Source: Halomonas alkalicola (GTDB lineage Bacteria > Pseudomonadota > Gammaproteobacteria > Pseudomonadales > Halomonadaceae). From it: a DNA stretch of 64,000 bases. Below the pieces are notes generated by a model. The model was not told the origin of the DNA. It was given only the letters and a program-made list of their open reading frames with translations, and searched no databases. The DNA lies in contig NZ_CP131913.1 of NCBI RefSeq assembly GCF_030704205.1, positions 1,240,001 through 1,304,000 on the forward strand, given 5' to 3'. The first letter of the stretch is position 1. Each line of letters starts with the position of its first letter. Below are positions 45,886 through 56,329 of the stretch, one piece after another. A program made the position numbers and the translations under genes.

Positions 45886-46452
45886 ATGACGACCTCACCG
45901 CCCATGGGGCGCGAGCTGATGGCGCTGGCCTTCGAGCATTCGGCCAGCGCCATCGTGGTCACCCAGAAGCGTCGCATCCTGGAGTGCAACCACGCCTTCT
46001 GCGAGCTCTTCGAGTATCCGCGCAGCGAGCTGATCGGCCAGCTGATGCTCAAGCTCTACCCGAGCTTCGCCGACTTCAAGACGATCGGCGATCGCGGCTA
46101 CAAGGAGATGCTCAGGACGCCCAACTACGCCGACGAGCGCTTCATGCAGACCCGCTCGGGGGAGGTCTTCTGGGCCAAGACCCGCGGGCGCACCCTGACG
46201 CCGGAGGCGCCGTTCGATCTGGCGGTGTGGACCTTCATCAAGATCGATGTGCGCCCCCAGGCGGAAAACCAGCTCTCCATGCGCGAGCGGGAAATTTCCG
46301 GCTTCATCGCCAACGGTCTGACCTGCAAGGAGATCGCCCGGGAGCTGGGCATCTCCCATCGCACCGTCGAGACCCACCGGGCGCGCATCATGAAGAAACT
46401 TGACTGCCGCAACACCGCGGAGATGGTCTCACGCATCATCCAGCTCTCATGA
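45886..46452 (+). CDS. PAS-LuxR transcriptional regulator
   Basis: A 188-residue regulator. Residues ~10-120 are a PAS sensor domain (RRILECNHAFCELFEYPRSE), and residues ~125-188 a LuxR-type helix-turn-helix (LTCKEIARELGISHRTVE). It has no receiver or autoinducer domain. It ends the ligase-thiolase-dehydrogenase operon and lies directly before the TRAP operon. Identical palindromic boxes in front of both operons suggest it activates both and so its own gene. Confidence 0.88.
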   Translation: MTTSPPMGRELMALAFEHSASAIVVTQKRRILECNHAFCELFEYPRSELIGQLMLKLYPSFADFKTIGDRGYKEMLRTPNYADERFMQTRSGEVFWAKTRGRTLTPEAPFDLAVWTFIKIDVRPQAENQLSMREREISGFIANGLTCKEIARELGISHRTVETHRARIMKKLDCRNTAEMVSRIIQLS

Positions 46453-46496
46453 CGATGAAGCGCACCGACGAGGCAGGACCATCTACGCAGCCCGGT

Positions 46497-46537
46497 ACGT
46501 AGTACTACGTATATCGGCGCGGGGTACCGCTGCCTAG
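46497..46537 (+). promoter_or_regulatory. palindromic activator box and promoter of the TRAP operon
   Basis: ACGTAGTACTACGT is a perfect 14-bp palindrome followed by ATATCG, giving 19 bases identical to the box before the ligase operon. The CTAG element begins 25 bases after the 12-bp palindrome core, as in the other copy. Confidence 0.68.
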
Positions 46538-46619
46538 GATGAGAACCAGGCGTGAAACGCAGGCCAACCGGCCCGCCAATGTCACCCGTTACCGACCCAA
46601 TAATTACAAGGATCACGTC

Positions 46620-47729
46620 ATGAACAAGCACCCTCACCTGCTTGCCACCTGCTCTCTGGCTGCCGCCATGGCGCTCGCCACCGTTTCCACCCAGGCCGTC
46701 GCCGACAAGGCGCGCTGGACCATGACCACCACCTGGCCGGACAGCCTGGCGCTGATCGAGGCGGACCGCCGCTGGGTCGATACCGTGCACCGGATCGCCG
46801 GTGACGACATCGAGATCGAATTCCGCGCCGGCGGCACCCTGATGCCGCCCGGCGAGGTGTTCGATGCCACCGAGACCGGCAGCATCGAAGCCGCCGGGGA
46901 GACCGGCGTCTACTGGGCAGGGCGCTCCCCCGCCTTCGCCCTGCTGGGCACCACGGCGAGCCTCTTCAACGCCGTCGACTACCTGAACTGGATCCAGCAC
47001 TGGGGCGGCTATGAGCTCTACCAGGAGGTCTATAACCAGTTCAATATCCACTACCTTCCCTACGCCATTCTCAACAACGAGACCGGCTTTATCGGGCGTA
47101 CCAAGATCGAGACCCTGGCCGACTTCGAGGGCAAACGTCTGCGTCTTGGCGGTCGCGATCAGGGCCGCATCCTGGAGCAGCTCGGCGGCTCCCAGGTGAC
47201 CCTGGCCGGCGGCGAGGTCTACCAGGCCATCGAGCGCGGCGTGATCGATGCCGGCGAGTTCTCCACCCCGGGCGTCGACTACAACGCCGGCTTCGCCGAG
47301 GTCGCCGACTACTGGGCCACCCCCGGCTGGCACCAGTCCGCCAGCGTGTTCGGCGTGATGATCAACCGCGACGCCTGGGACGCCCTCTCCGAGGAGCCCC
47401 AGGAAAAGCTGAAGATCGCCGCCGACGCCACCATGGCCTGGGCCCTGGCCTGGTCCGAGCGCGAGTCCACCGACGCCACCCAGAAGTTCATCGACGCCGG
47501 CGTCGAGATCAACACCTTCTCCGACGAGGACCTGGCACGCATCCAGGAGATCACCAACGAGGTCTACCTGCGCGGCGCCTGCGAAGATCCTACCTACGCC
47601 AAGGTGCTGCATTCGATGCTTAGCTATATGGATCATTACGCCAACTGGCGTGATCTCTCCGCGCCGTTCAACATGAGCCGCACCATGGACAATCTGCCGT
47701 CCCTGGAAGAGATCGAAGCCTGCCTGTAA
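46620..47729 (+). CDS. TRAP transporter substrate-binding protein, DctP family
   Basis: A 369-residue periplasmic protein with a signal peptide cleaved near AVADKARW. The body fits the DctP family: TTTWPDSL at the mature start, the strand region FEGKRLRLGG near residue 165 and the conserved arginine region. The binding preference cannot be read off; mono- or dicarboxylates (including 2-oxo acids) are typical. The ATG follows AAGGATC. Co-regulation with the acyl-CoA ligase operon suggests that its ligand is the acid that the ligase activates. Confidence 0.9.
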   Translation: MNKHPHLLATCSLAAAMALATVSTQAVADKARWTMTTTWPDSLALIEADRRWVDTVHRIAGDDIEIEFRAGGTLMPPGEVFDATETGSIEAAGETGVYWAGRSPAFALLGTTASLFNAVDYLNWIQHWGGYELYQEVYNQFNIHYLPYAILNNETGFIGRTKIETLADFEGKRLRLGGRDQGRILEQLGGSQVTLAGGEVYQAIERGVIDAGEFSTPGVDYNAGFAEVADYWATPGWHQSASVFGVMINRDAWDALSEEPQEKLKIAADATMAWALAWSERESTDATQKFIDAGVEINTFSDEDLARIQEITNEVYLRGACEDPTYAKVLHSMLSYMDHYANWRDLSAPFNMSRTMDNLPSLEEIEACL

Positions 47730-47795
47730 GGCCCCTGCCGCCGCCCCGGTGACCCCACCGGGGCGGCCTGCGTTCCGACGTCGGAGACTGTTCCC

Positions 47796-48299
47796 ATGAA
47801 TGCGATTGCCAAGGCGATCGATACGCTCAACGAGGCGCTCGGGCGGCTCATCGCGCCGCTGATCGCCGTGATCACGCTGATCGTCCTCTATGACATCGGC
47901 CTGCGCTACTTTGCCGGACGCCCCAGCGACTGGGCCTTCGACATCACCAAGATGCTGTTCGGTGCCCATTTCATGCTGATGGCCGCCTACGGCCTGCGCC
48001 ATCACGCCCACGTCGAGGTCGACGTGCTCAAGCGCCTGCTCTCCCGCCGCAAGCAGGCGGCGCTGGAAATTCTCGGCTACCTGATCTTCTTCGTGCCCTT
48101 CATCTACATGATGCTGACGCTCGGCTGGAGCTTCTTCATGCGCTCCTACAGCCGCGGCGAGACCACCTACGGGGTGGTGTCGATCCCGGTCTACCCCATC
48201 AAGGGCGTCATCGTGGTGGCCGCCGTGCTGATCCTGCTCCAGGCCATCGCCATCGTCATTCGCGCCATCCAGCAGCTGCGGGAGGAGAGAGCCGCATGA
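47796..48299 (+). CDS. TRAP transporter small permease, DctQ family
   Basis: A 167-residue protein with four predicted membrane helices, typical of DctQ, including the stretch LFGAHFMLMAAYGLRHHAHVEVD near residue 50. It partners the large permease, whose start overlaps its stop as ATGA. Confidence 0.92.
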   Translation: MNAIAKAIDTLNEALGRLIAPLIAVITLIVLYDIGLRYFAGRPSDWAFDITKMLFGAHFMLMAAYGLRHHAHVEVDVLKRLLSRRKQAALEILGYLIFFVPFIYMMLTLGWSFFMRSYSRGETTYGVVSIPVYPIKGVIVVAAVLILLQAIAIVIRAIQQLREERAA

Positions 48300-49633
48300 A
48301 CCTGAGTCCCGAACTGCTCACCCTGGTGATGTTCGGCGGGCTGCTGATCGGCCTGTTCATGGGCCATCCACTGGCCTTCGTGCTGGGCGGCGTCGCCGTC
48401 ATCGGCGCCTACCTGGGCCCCGGCGAGCGCGTGCTCGGCACCATCATCAACAACATCTACGGCAACGCCATGGACAACTATGTCCTGGTGGCCATTCCCC
48501 TGTTCGTGCTGATGGCGCGCTTCCTCAACGATTCCGGCGTCACCGAGAAGATGTTCGAGGCGATGCGCCTGCTGATGGCCAACCTGCGCGGCGGCCTGGC
48601 GCTCACCGTGGTCATCGTCTCGGTGCTGCTGGCCGCCACCACCGGCATCGTCGGCGCCTCCATCGCGGTGATGGGCATGATCGCCCTCGCCCCGATGCTC
48701 AAGTACGGCTACAACAAGGAGCTCAGCACCGGGGTGATCATGGCCAGCGGCTGCCTGGGCATCCTGATCCCGCCGAGCATCATGCTGATCCTGATGGCCA
48801 GCTACTCGCCGGTCTCGGTGGGCGCGCTGTTCGCCGGCGCCCTGGTGCCGGGCGTGATGCTGGGCGCGATGTATGCCCTCTACGTGCTGGTGATCTGCTT
48901 CGTCAAGCCGAGCTACGGCCCGCCGGTGCCCGCCGCGGAGCGCGCCGAGGTCTCCACCGGCCAGCTGCTGGTCATGCTGGCCAAGTACGTGCTGCCGCCC
49001 ATGTCGCTGATCCTCGGCGTGCTGGGCGCGCTGTTCACCGGCGTGGCCACCGCCACCGAGGCCTCGGCCATCGGCGTGGGCATCGCCTTCCTGCTGTTCC
49101 TGATCTTCGGCGACCGCAAGCTATCGACCTGCTTCAAGACGCTGATCGATGCCGGCAAGACCACCACCATGGTGATGCTGGTGCTGGTGGGCGCCACCGC
49201 CTTCACCGGGGTCTTCTCCCGCGGCGGCGGCATGACGGTGATCAGCGATCTGGTCATGGCGATGCCCGGCGGCACCGTGGGCGCGCTGATCTTCATGCTG
49301 TTCCTGGTCTTCCTGCTGGGCATGTTCCTGGACTGGACCGGCATCGTGCTGCTGAGCTTCCCGATCATGCTGCCGATCGTCCAGCAGCTGGGCGTCGACG
49401 TGCTGCTGTGGTTCGTGGTGATGGTGGCGGTGGTGCTGCAGACCTCCTTCCTCACCCCGCCGTTCGGCTATGCGCTCTTCTATATGAAGGGGGTGGCGCC
49501 GAAGGGGGTGGAGATCGTCGATCTCTACAAGGCGGTGCTGCCCTTCGTGGCGCTGATCCTGCTGGCCTGTGTGCTGATGGCCTTCTTCCCGGTGCTGATC
49601 ACCGGCCTACCCTCGGCGCTGCTCGGCTACTGA
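48296..49633 (+). CDS. TRAP transporter large permease, DctM family
   Basis: A 445-residue sodium-coupled permease with about 12 hydrophobic segments. Family stretches include GCLGILIPPSIMLI near residue 150 and TATEASAIGVG near 255. It forms the transport channel with the DctQ-like protein, fed by the DctP-like protein. A strong terminator follows. Confidence 0.93.
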   Translation: MNLSPELLTLVMFGGLLIGLFMGHPLAFVLGGVAVIGAYLGPGERVLGTIINNIYGNAMDNYVLVAIPLFVLMARFLNDSGVTEKMFEAMRLLMANLRGGLALTVVIVSVLLAATTGIVGASIAVMGMIALAPMLKYGYNKELSTGVIMASGCLGILIPPSIMLILMASYSPVSVGALFAGALVPGVMLGAMYALYVLVICFVKPSYGPPVPAAERAEVSTGQLLVMLAKYVLPPMSLILGVLGALFTGVATATEASAIGVGIAFLLFLIFGDRKLSTCFKTLIDAGKTTTMVMLVLVGATAFTGVFSRGGGMTVISDLVMAMPGGTVGALIFMLFLVFLLGMFLDWTGIVLLSFPIMLPIVQQLGVDVLLWFVVMVAVVLQTSFLTPPFGYALFYMKGVAPKGVEIVDLYKAVLPFVALILLACVLMAFFPVLITGLPSALLGY

Positions 49634-49655
49634 GCCGCGCCCCGCCGGCCACACC

Positions 49656-49691
49656 GAGCGCCCGCCATGCCCTGCATGGCGGGCGCTCTTT
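49656..49691 (+). terminator. terminator of the TRAP operon
   Basis: A perfect 14-bp stem GAGCGCCCGCCATG with its complement, loop CCCTG and tail TTTC. Confidence 0.85.
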
Positions 49692-49739
49692 CATCTCGGT
49701 TACCGTCACACTGCGCGCTTGGCTTCGACGCCCAAAAAA

Positions 49740-49757
49740 GATACGTTATAACATCTC
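49740..49757 (+). promoter_or_regulatory. imperfect Zur-like box before the DUF1826 gene
   Basis: Two overlapping matches to GTTAT-N3-ATAAC, each at 8 of 10 fixed bases: GATAC-GTT-ATAAC and GTTAT-AAC-ATCTC. They sit 28-45 bases before the start of an operon of zinc-limitation genes, a plausible operator location. Confidence 0.5.
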
Positions 49758-49784
49758 TAAATTTTGGCGCCGTGGAGTCATCTC

Positions 49785-50447
49785 ATGCCGACACCCGCTC
49801 TTTCTGCTCCCCTTTCCGATGCGGGGTTTACCCGCCACCTGGCCCTGGGTGACGAAATCGATGTCCTGCCGCGCATCTTCGAGGACGACATCAACATTGC
49901 CGTCATGCGCCGGCGCCTCTCGGCGGCGCTGCAGCAGAGCGTCCAGGCCCAGTGCCAGACCGAGCGCGCCTGGCAGCTGGCCTGGCTGGGCCAACCCGGT
50001 GACGATCTGCGCGCCGATCTGCTCAAGCGGCTGCCCGCTCCCGAGGCGGCCGGCGCCCTGGTGGAGGACGTCCAACTGCTGGCCGAGGCCATGGCCTACC
50101 TGTTCGATACCGATACGGTGGGCATCCGCCTGCGCCTGCTGGACGCCGCCATGTGCCCGCGCTTCCACGTCGACAACCTGCCGGTGCGCCTGGTGACCAC
50201 CTATCACGGCCCGGGCAGCGAGTGGCTCCCCGAGGAGGCCGTCAACCGCGAAGGCCTGGGCGCCCCCTCGGCGAGCAAGCCGGAGATCGTGCGCGACCCC
50301 GATGCCATCCAGCGACTCGAGGCGGGCGACCTGGCCCTGCTCAAGGGGGGCGGCTGGGAGGGCAACGAGTACCGCGCTCTGGTGCACCGCAGCCCCGCAC
50401 TGATCGAGGGGCAGAAGCGCCTTCTGCTGACCATCGACCCCGCCTGA
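49785..50447 (+). CDS. DUF1826 family protein
   Basis: A 220-residue cytoplasmic protein of unknown activity. The conserved HVDNLPVRLVTTYHGPG near residue 126 and CPRFHVD contain His/Cys/Asp residues that could bind metal. The ATG follows GGAG. DUF1826 genes occur in Zur-regulated clusters with COG0523 GTPases, as here, where it starts a four-gene rightward operon. Role in metal limitation is inferred from context. Confidence 0.75.
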   Translation: MPTPALSAPLSDAGFTRHLALGDEIDVLPRIFEDDINIAVMRRRLSAALQQSVQAQCQTERAWQLAWLGQPGDDLRADLLKRLPAPEAAGALVEDVQLLAEAMAYLFDTDTVGIRLRLLDAAMCPRFHVDNLPVRLVTTYHGPGSEWLPEEAVNREGLGAPSASKPEIVRDPDAIQRLEAGDLALLKGGGWEGNEYRALVHRSPALIEGQKRLLLTIDPA

Positions 50448-50465
50448 CGCCAGCAAGAGACCACC

Positions 50466-50893
50466 ATGCCCTATACCCCCGAAGAGGCGCGCCTGCTGGC
50501 GATGCCCGACGACGACTACATGAACGACGAGCAGCTGGCCTTTTTTCGCGACCGGCTGCTCGAGGAGAAGGCGCAGGTAGAAGAGCACCTGCGCGAGGTG
50601 CGCGCCGCCATGGCCTCCCATGAGCGCGACAGCGACGAGCTGGACCAGGCGGCCTTCGAGGAGGAGCTACGCCTGCAGCTGCGCCAGGCCGACCGCGAGA
50701 CCCGCCTGCTGGCCAATATCGAGGCGGCCCTGCGCCGTATCGACGCGGACGACTACGGCTACTGCGCGGAGACCGGCGAGCCGATCGGTCTCCCCAGGCT
50801 GCTGCTGCGACCCACCGCCAAGCTCTGCCTGGAGGCCAAGGAGCGCCAGGAACAGCGCGAGAACCACTACCGCAAGACCCGAGGTGAAGGCTG

Positions 50894-50894
<1 letters not shown>
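50466..50894 (+). CDS. DksA2-like zinc-independent RNA polymerase regulator
   Basis: A 142-residue TraR/DksA family protein: a coiled-coil (residues ~20-100) with the acidic tip, then a zinc-finger-like end. Two of the four finger cysteines are replaced: the motif reads CAET and then CLEA, where DksA has CxxC and CxxC. The same C/T...C/A pattern defines Pseudomonas DksA2, which works without zinc. It would replace DksA in the stringent response under zinc starvation, which fits the flanking COG0523 genes. Its stop overlaps the next start as TGATG. Confidence 0.87.
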
Positions 50895-52114
<1,220 letters not shown>

Positions 52115-52117
52115 GCC

Positions 52118-53212
52118 ATGCACGACGCAGACCTCACGCCGGTCACGGTGCTGACCGGCTTTCTCGGCAGCGGCAAGACCACCCTGCTCAACCACCTGGT
52201 GCGCCAGCCCGCCATGCGCGATGCGCTGGTGGTGATCAACGAGTTCGGCGATATCGGCCTCGACCATCGGCTGGTCGCCAAGGGCGACGAGCACAGCGTG
52301 GTGGAGATGAGCAGCGGCTGCCTCTGCTGCACCATCCGCGGCGACCTGAGCCGAAGCGTCCAGCAGGCCTGGGAGGCGATTGAGCGCGACGGGGGCCGGC
52401 CGATCTCGCGGATGCTCATCGAGACCACCGGCCTGGCCGACCCGGCACCCATCCTGCACACCCTGATGACCGACCACTGGCTCGCCCACCGCTTTCGCCT
52501 GGACGGCGTGGTCTGCCTGGTGGATGCGGCCAACGGCGTCTCGACCCTGAACGCCCATCGCGAATCCCAGCGCCAGGCGGCGATTGCCGACCGGCTGCTG
52601 CTGACCAAGACGGACCTGGTGGATGAGGAGCAGCTGTCACGGCTGGCCTGCCAGCTGGCGACGATCAACCCGGCCGCCGAACAGCTGCAGGTGTGCCATG
52701 GCGAGCTGGCGGCCGAGCATGTCATCGGCGGCGGCTTGCCCGCCCAGGGGCGGCGCGCCGACCATTGGCTGCGTGCGGCCTCCTATTCTCAGGTCTCACC
52801 CGCCGCGGGCATCTCACCGCCGACACAGGGCGCCCTGGTCTCGATGATGGCGCCCGCGTCCTACCCGACGCTCACCCGCCACGGCGAGCAGATCCGCTCC
52901 TTCTGCTTCACCGTCGAGCACCCCATCGAACCTGAGGTGCTGGAGGACTGGCTGGACCTGCTGATGTCGCTGCTGGGCGAGAAGATTCTGCGGGTGAAGG
53001 CCATCGTGAAGATTGCCGGGCGCGAGCAGCCGCTGGCGCTGCACGGCGTGCAGAATATCTTCCACCCGCCGGTGACGCTGCCAGCGGAGGCCTGCCCAGA
53101 CGGGGTCTCGCGCTTCGTCTTTATCACCAATGGCGTGGCGCCCGAGGCCGTGACCCGGCTGTTCGACTACTTCCAGGCCCCCCAGGCCGAGCAGAGCCCA
53201 ACGCCGCCGTAA
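52118..53212 (+). CDS. second COG0523 GTPase, YjiA/CobW type
   Basis: A 364-residue G3E GTPase, paralogous to its neighbour but shorter. Walker [10 protein letters not shown] is near residue 16, the CxCC motif GCLCCTI near 69, TKTDLV near 165, and a CobW C-terminal domain ([14 protein letters not shown]) near 266. It begins 3 bases after the preceding stop. Two COG0523 proteins in tandem suggest different client enzymes or metals. Confidence 0.87.
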   Translation: MHDADLTPVTVLTGFLGSGKTTLLNHLVRQPAMRDALVVINEFGDIGLDHRLVAKGDEHSVVEMSSGCLCCTIRGDLSRSVQQAWEAIERDGGRPISRMLIETTGLADPAPILHTLMTDHWLAHRFRLDGVVCLVDAANGVSTLNAHRESQRQAAIADRLLLTKTDLVDEEQLSRLACQLATINPAAEQLQVCHGELAAEHVIGGGLPAQGRRADHWLRAASYSQVSPAAGISPPTQGALVSMMAPASYPTLTRHGEQIRSFCFTVEHPIEPEVLEDWLDLLMSLLGEKILRVKAIVKIAGREQPLALHGVQNIFHPPVTLPAEACPDGVSRFVFITNGVAPEAVTRLFDYFQAPQAEQSPTPP

Positions 53213-53312
53213 ACCGCCCAGGAGGACGACAAAAAAGGCGCATGATGCTTTTCAGCCTTCATGCGCCAATACGTTCGAAACAAAGGACTCAAGGAATGGT
53301 TTTCAGCTCATA

Positions 53313-53993
53313 TCAGCACTCCGACCACATTCTCACCAGGTTGTTGTAGGTGCCCGTCAGGGCCACCAGGTCCGCCTGGGCCTCGCCCTGCTCGGCCCTC
53401 AGGCGGCGCAGCGAATTGTCCATCTCGTAGAGCAGGCGGCGCTTCTCCGTGTCGCGAATCAGGCTCTGCATGAACATGTAGCACCCCAGCCGCTCGCCGC
53501 GCGTCACCGGCGTGACCTCGTGCAGCGAGCCCGACGGATAGGTCACCAGGCTCCCCGCCGCGAGCTTGACGGTCTGCTCGCCGAAGGTGTCGATGATCTT
53601 CAGCTCGCCCCCGTCGTACTCCTCCGGATCCGACAGGAACAGCGTCGCGGAGACGTCGGTGCGCAGGTAGCTGCCGTCCGGCAGGGGGCGCAGCGTGCTG
53701 TCGATATGCTTGCCGTAGTGGCTATCCTCCACGGTATAGCGGTTGAAGTTCGGCGGGATGATCTTGAAGGGCAGCAGCGCGCTCATGACATCGGGCGAAC
53801 GGTTGAGGGCCCGCATCACCAGGGTGCGCAGCTCCCTGAGCACCGCCGACTGTTCGGGTATCTGCAGATTCTTCTTTACCTGCCTGCCCTGGGGCCCCGC
53901 GCTGATGCCGCGGGCCCACTCGGCGGCCAGCAGCTGGCGGCGCATGGCCGCCAGCTCGTCAGGTGTCAGAATGTTCTCAAAACTGACAATCAT
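53313..53993 (-). CDS. piuC: PKHD-type Fe(II)/2-oxoglutarate hydroxylase PiuC
   Basis: A 226-residue dioxygenase. The metal-binding residues are visible: HIDST (H-x-D) near residue 96 and the distal His in SGSLHEVTP near 157; the 2-oxoglutarate Arg lies in TRGERLG. PiuC is typically encoded beside the PiuA/Fiu siderophore receptor and linked to iron uptake, and here it follows the TonB receptor by 9 bases. Because the IS separates the receptor from its promoter, piuC expression probably depends on the same disrupted transcript. Confidence 0.92.
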   Translation of the reverse strand: MIVSFENILTPDELAAMRRQLLAAEWARGISAGPQGRQVKKNLQIPEQSAVLRELRTLVMRALNRSPDVMSALLPFKIIPPNFNRYTVEDSHYGKHIDSTLRPLPDGSYLRTDVSATLFLSDPEEYDGGELKIIDTFGEQTVKLAAGSLVTYPSGSLHEVTPVTRGERLGCYMFMQSLIRDTEKRRLLYEMDNSLRRLRAEQGEAQADLVALTGTYNNLVRMWSEC

Positions 53994-54002
53994 GGAATGG
54001 CT

Positions 54003-56324
54003 CTAGAAGTCATAGCGCAGCGTGGCGATGGCGTGCCGGCCCGGCCCGGGAATGCCCTGGGCGCCGCCCTCTGCCAGCTGGGAAATGTAGTCCTTGTCGG
54101 TAAGGTTGAAGGCGTTCACACGCAGCTGGAGCTCGTCGGTAAAGCGATAGGCCGTGGACGCATGGAAGACGGAGTAGCCGTCGATCTCGACCTGGCGACG
54201 GCGCGCTCCGGGCTCGGAGGCCACGCTGTTGACCTGGCTGGCCACATACTCCATGCCGCCGCCGACGCTCCAGCGGGGGGTCACCTCATAGTCCGACCAG
54301 AGGTTGAAGGTATGCCGGGGCGTGCCGCCAAGCCGTGAGCCCACCTCCCACTCGTTGTTGGAGCTGCGCACCTCGGAGTCCATGTAGGTATAGCTGGCAT
54401 AGAGGTCCCAGCCGGGCGCCAGACTGCCCATGGCCCCCACTTCGAACCCTTCCACGCGCTGCTTGCCGTCCAGCACGTCGAGCAGGTCGCCACCGCCCTG
54501 GGCGGGGGTCCGGGCGTTGGTCTTGTCGGTACGGAACAGCGCCGCGCTCAGCAGCAGGTTCTCACCCAGGCTCCACTTGGTACCGAGCTCATAGGCCACG
54601 GTGCGCTCGGGGTCAGTGTCGAAGGCCGATTCATCGATGATGTCTTCCCGCTGCCGATCGCCGCCATGCTTCTGGCCGGTGGCATCGGCGCCGCCGGCCA
54701 GCTGTACCAGGCCCCGGTCGAAGGTGCCGGTCACGTCGAAGGCGGTCCCCACCGACGCATAGAGGGTGCCGTTCGCTGTCGGCTTGAAGACCAGCCCCAG
54801 GTTGCCGCTCCATTCGCTGTCCGTTCGCGATGCCGGCCCGAGATTTCCGCCGGGAAGCCCCTCATAGCCGGTGTCGGTTGCCGTGGACTTGACATGGTCC
54901 CAGCGCACCCCGGTATGCAGGTCCCACTGGGGCGAGAGAGCGGCCACGTTCAGCGCATAGAGCCCCAGCTGCTCGGATTCCAGGCGATGGCGGGTGCCGT
55001 CGTAGTAGGCCACCGGCCGGACGCGACGCTCGGGGTCATAGAGGGACGTCCGGGGGCCACTCTGGTCGGGGCGGCGGTCATTCTTGATGTCGATATAGCC
55101 CACTTCCGCGCCGAGGATCAGGTCGTGTGCCACCTGGCCGGTGTCGAAGGAGAGCAGCAGGTCGGTCTGGTTGAAGAAGGAGGTGTCGGTCTGGTCCCGG
55201 GGCTTCAGGTCGCCCTGCACCAGCGCCTGGTCGAAGTCGCCGCTTCCCCAGGCCGCTTCAGGCACCTTGATACGCGGCGAGGAGGTGATGGAGTCGTTCT
55301 CCACGCGGCTGACGCGGAACTGGTTGCGCACGCTCAGGCCGTCATTGACGTAATGCTCGATCGCCACGCCCAGCTGGTCGACGTTGATCTTCTGGTAGTC
55401 ATCAACGTGACCGTAATAGCTGCTGTAGTCGATGCCCGGCGGTAGACGGCCCGTGTAGTAACCATCGCCAGCACGCTGACCGCCCGAGGTGCGCCCGCGA
55501 TCGTTGAGCACCGCCGGGTCGCCGCTGAAGCCTTCCCGGTCGATGGGTATCCCCTGATCGGGGATGTTGTTCTGGCGCGTGTGGAGGAAATCCAGCTCGA
55601 CCCGTGTGTCTTCCTGCAGCCCCCAGACGTAGGCGGCATAGACGCCGTGGCGGTCCTGCTCCACCACGTCTCGGCCGTGGCCGTTCTGGGTGTGGTGCAT
55701 GAGGTTCAGCCGCACGGCGCTGTTGTCGTCGATGCGGCGGTTGAAGTCCCCGGTCAGGCGAAAGAGGTTATCCGTGCCGACCGACGTATCGATCCGGTTG
55801 CGATCCTCCATGAGGGGCTGCTTGGTCACGAAGTTGATGGTGCCGCCGGCGGAACCCCGGCCGGAAAACGCCGAGTTGGGCCCCTTGATGACCTCGATCT
55901 GCTCGACGTAGAACGGATCGCGGAAGTAGTTGCCCAGATCCCTGGCGCCGTTGACGTTGATATCGTCGCGGGCGTTGAAGCCGCGGATCTTGAGCTGGTC
56001 GCCGCCGGGGGGATTGCCCTCCCCCGCCTGCAGGCTGATGCCGGAGACGTTGCGCAGCGCATCGCGCAGCTCGGTCACGTTCTGATCTTCCAGCAGGTCG
56101 CTGGTCCACACCGTCACGATACGCGGCGTTTCCTGAACGCTGCGCTGGTAGCGCACGCTGTCCATGAAGGTGCCGCGATACCCGGTGACGGTAACGGTCT
56201 CCAGGTCCGCCGACGGCGCGTCCTGGGACTGGGCGTGAACATTGACGCTCATCGCGGCCAGCATGCAGGCACCGGCGGCGACAACGCCGCGGCCCAACGA
56301 AGACCTGGAGTGCGCCGGGGCGAG
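54003..56324 (-). pseudogene. TonB-dependent siderophore/metal receptor, 5' end cut off by an IS
   Basis: An outer-membrane receptor of the Fiu/PiuA type. The plug domain begins ADLETVTVTGYRG and includes IKGPNSAFSGRGSAGGTINF; the barrel ends with RHAIATLRYDF, so the 3' part is intact. The IS1182-type element sits after codon 12. The original first residues MLLCQKKALPKA are encoded at 57961-57926 on the other side, and joining the two sides restores one frame: MLLCQKKALPKA-LAPAHSRSS-LGRGVVAAGA. A TTG at 56297 could still start a shorter signal peptide (GRGVVAAGACMLAAM...HAQ), so partial function is possible. Confidence 0.87.
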
Positions 56325-56329
56325 CGCCT

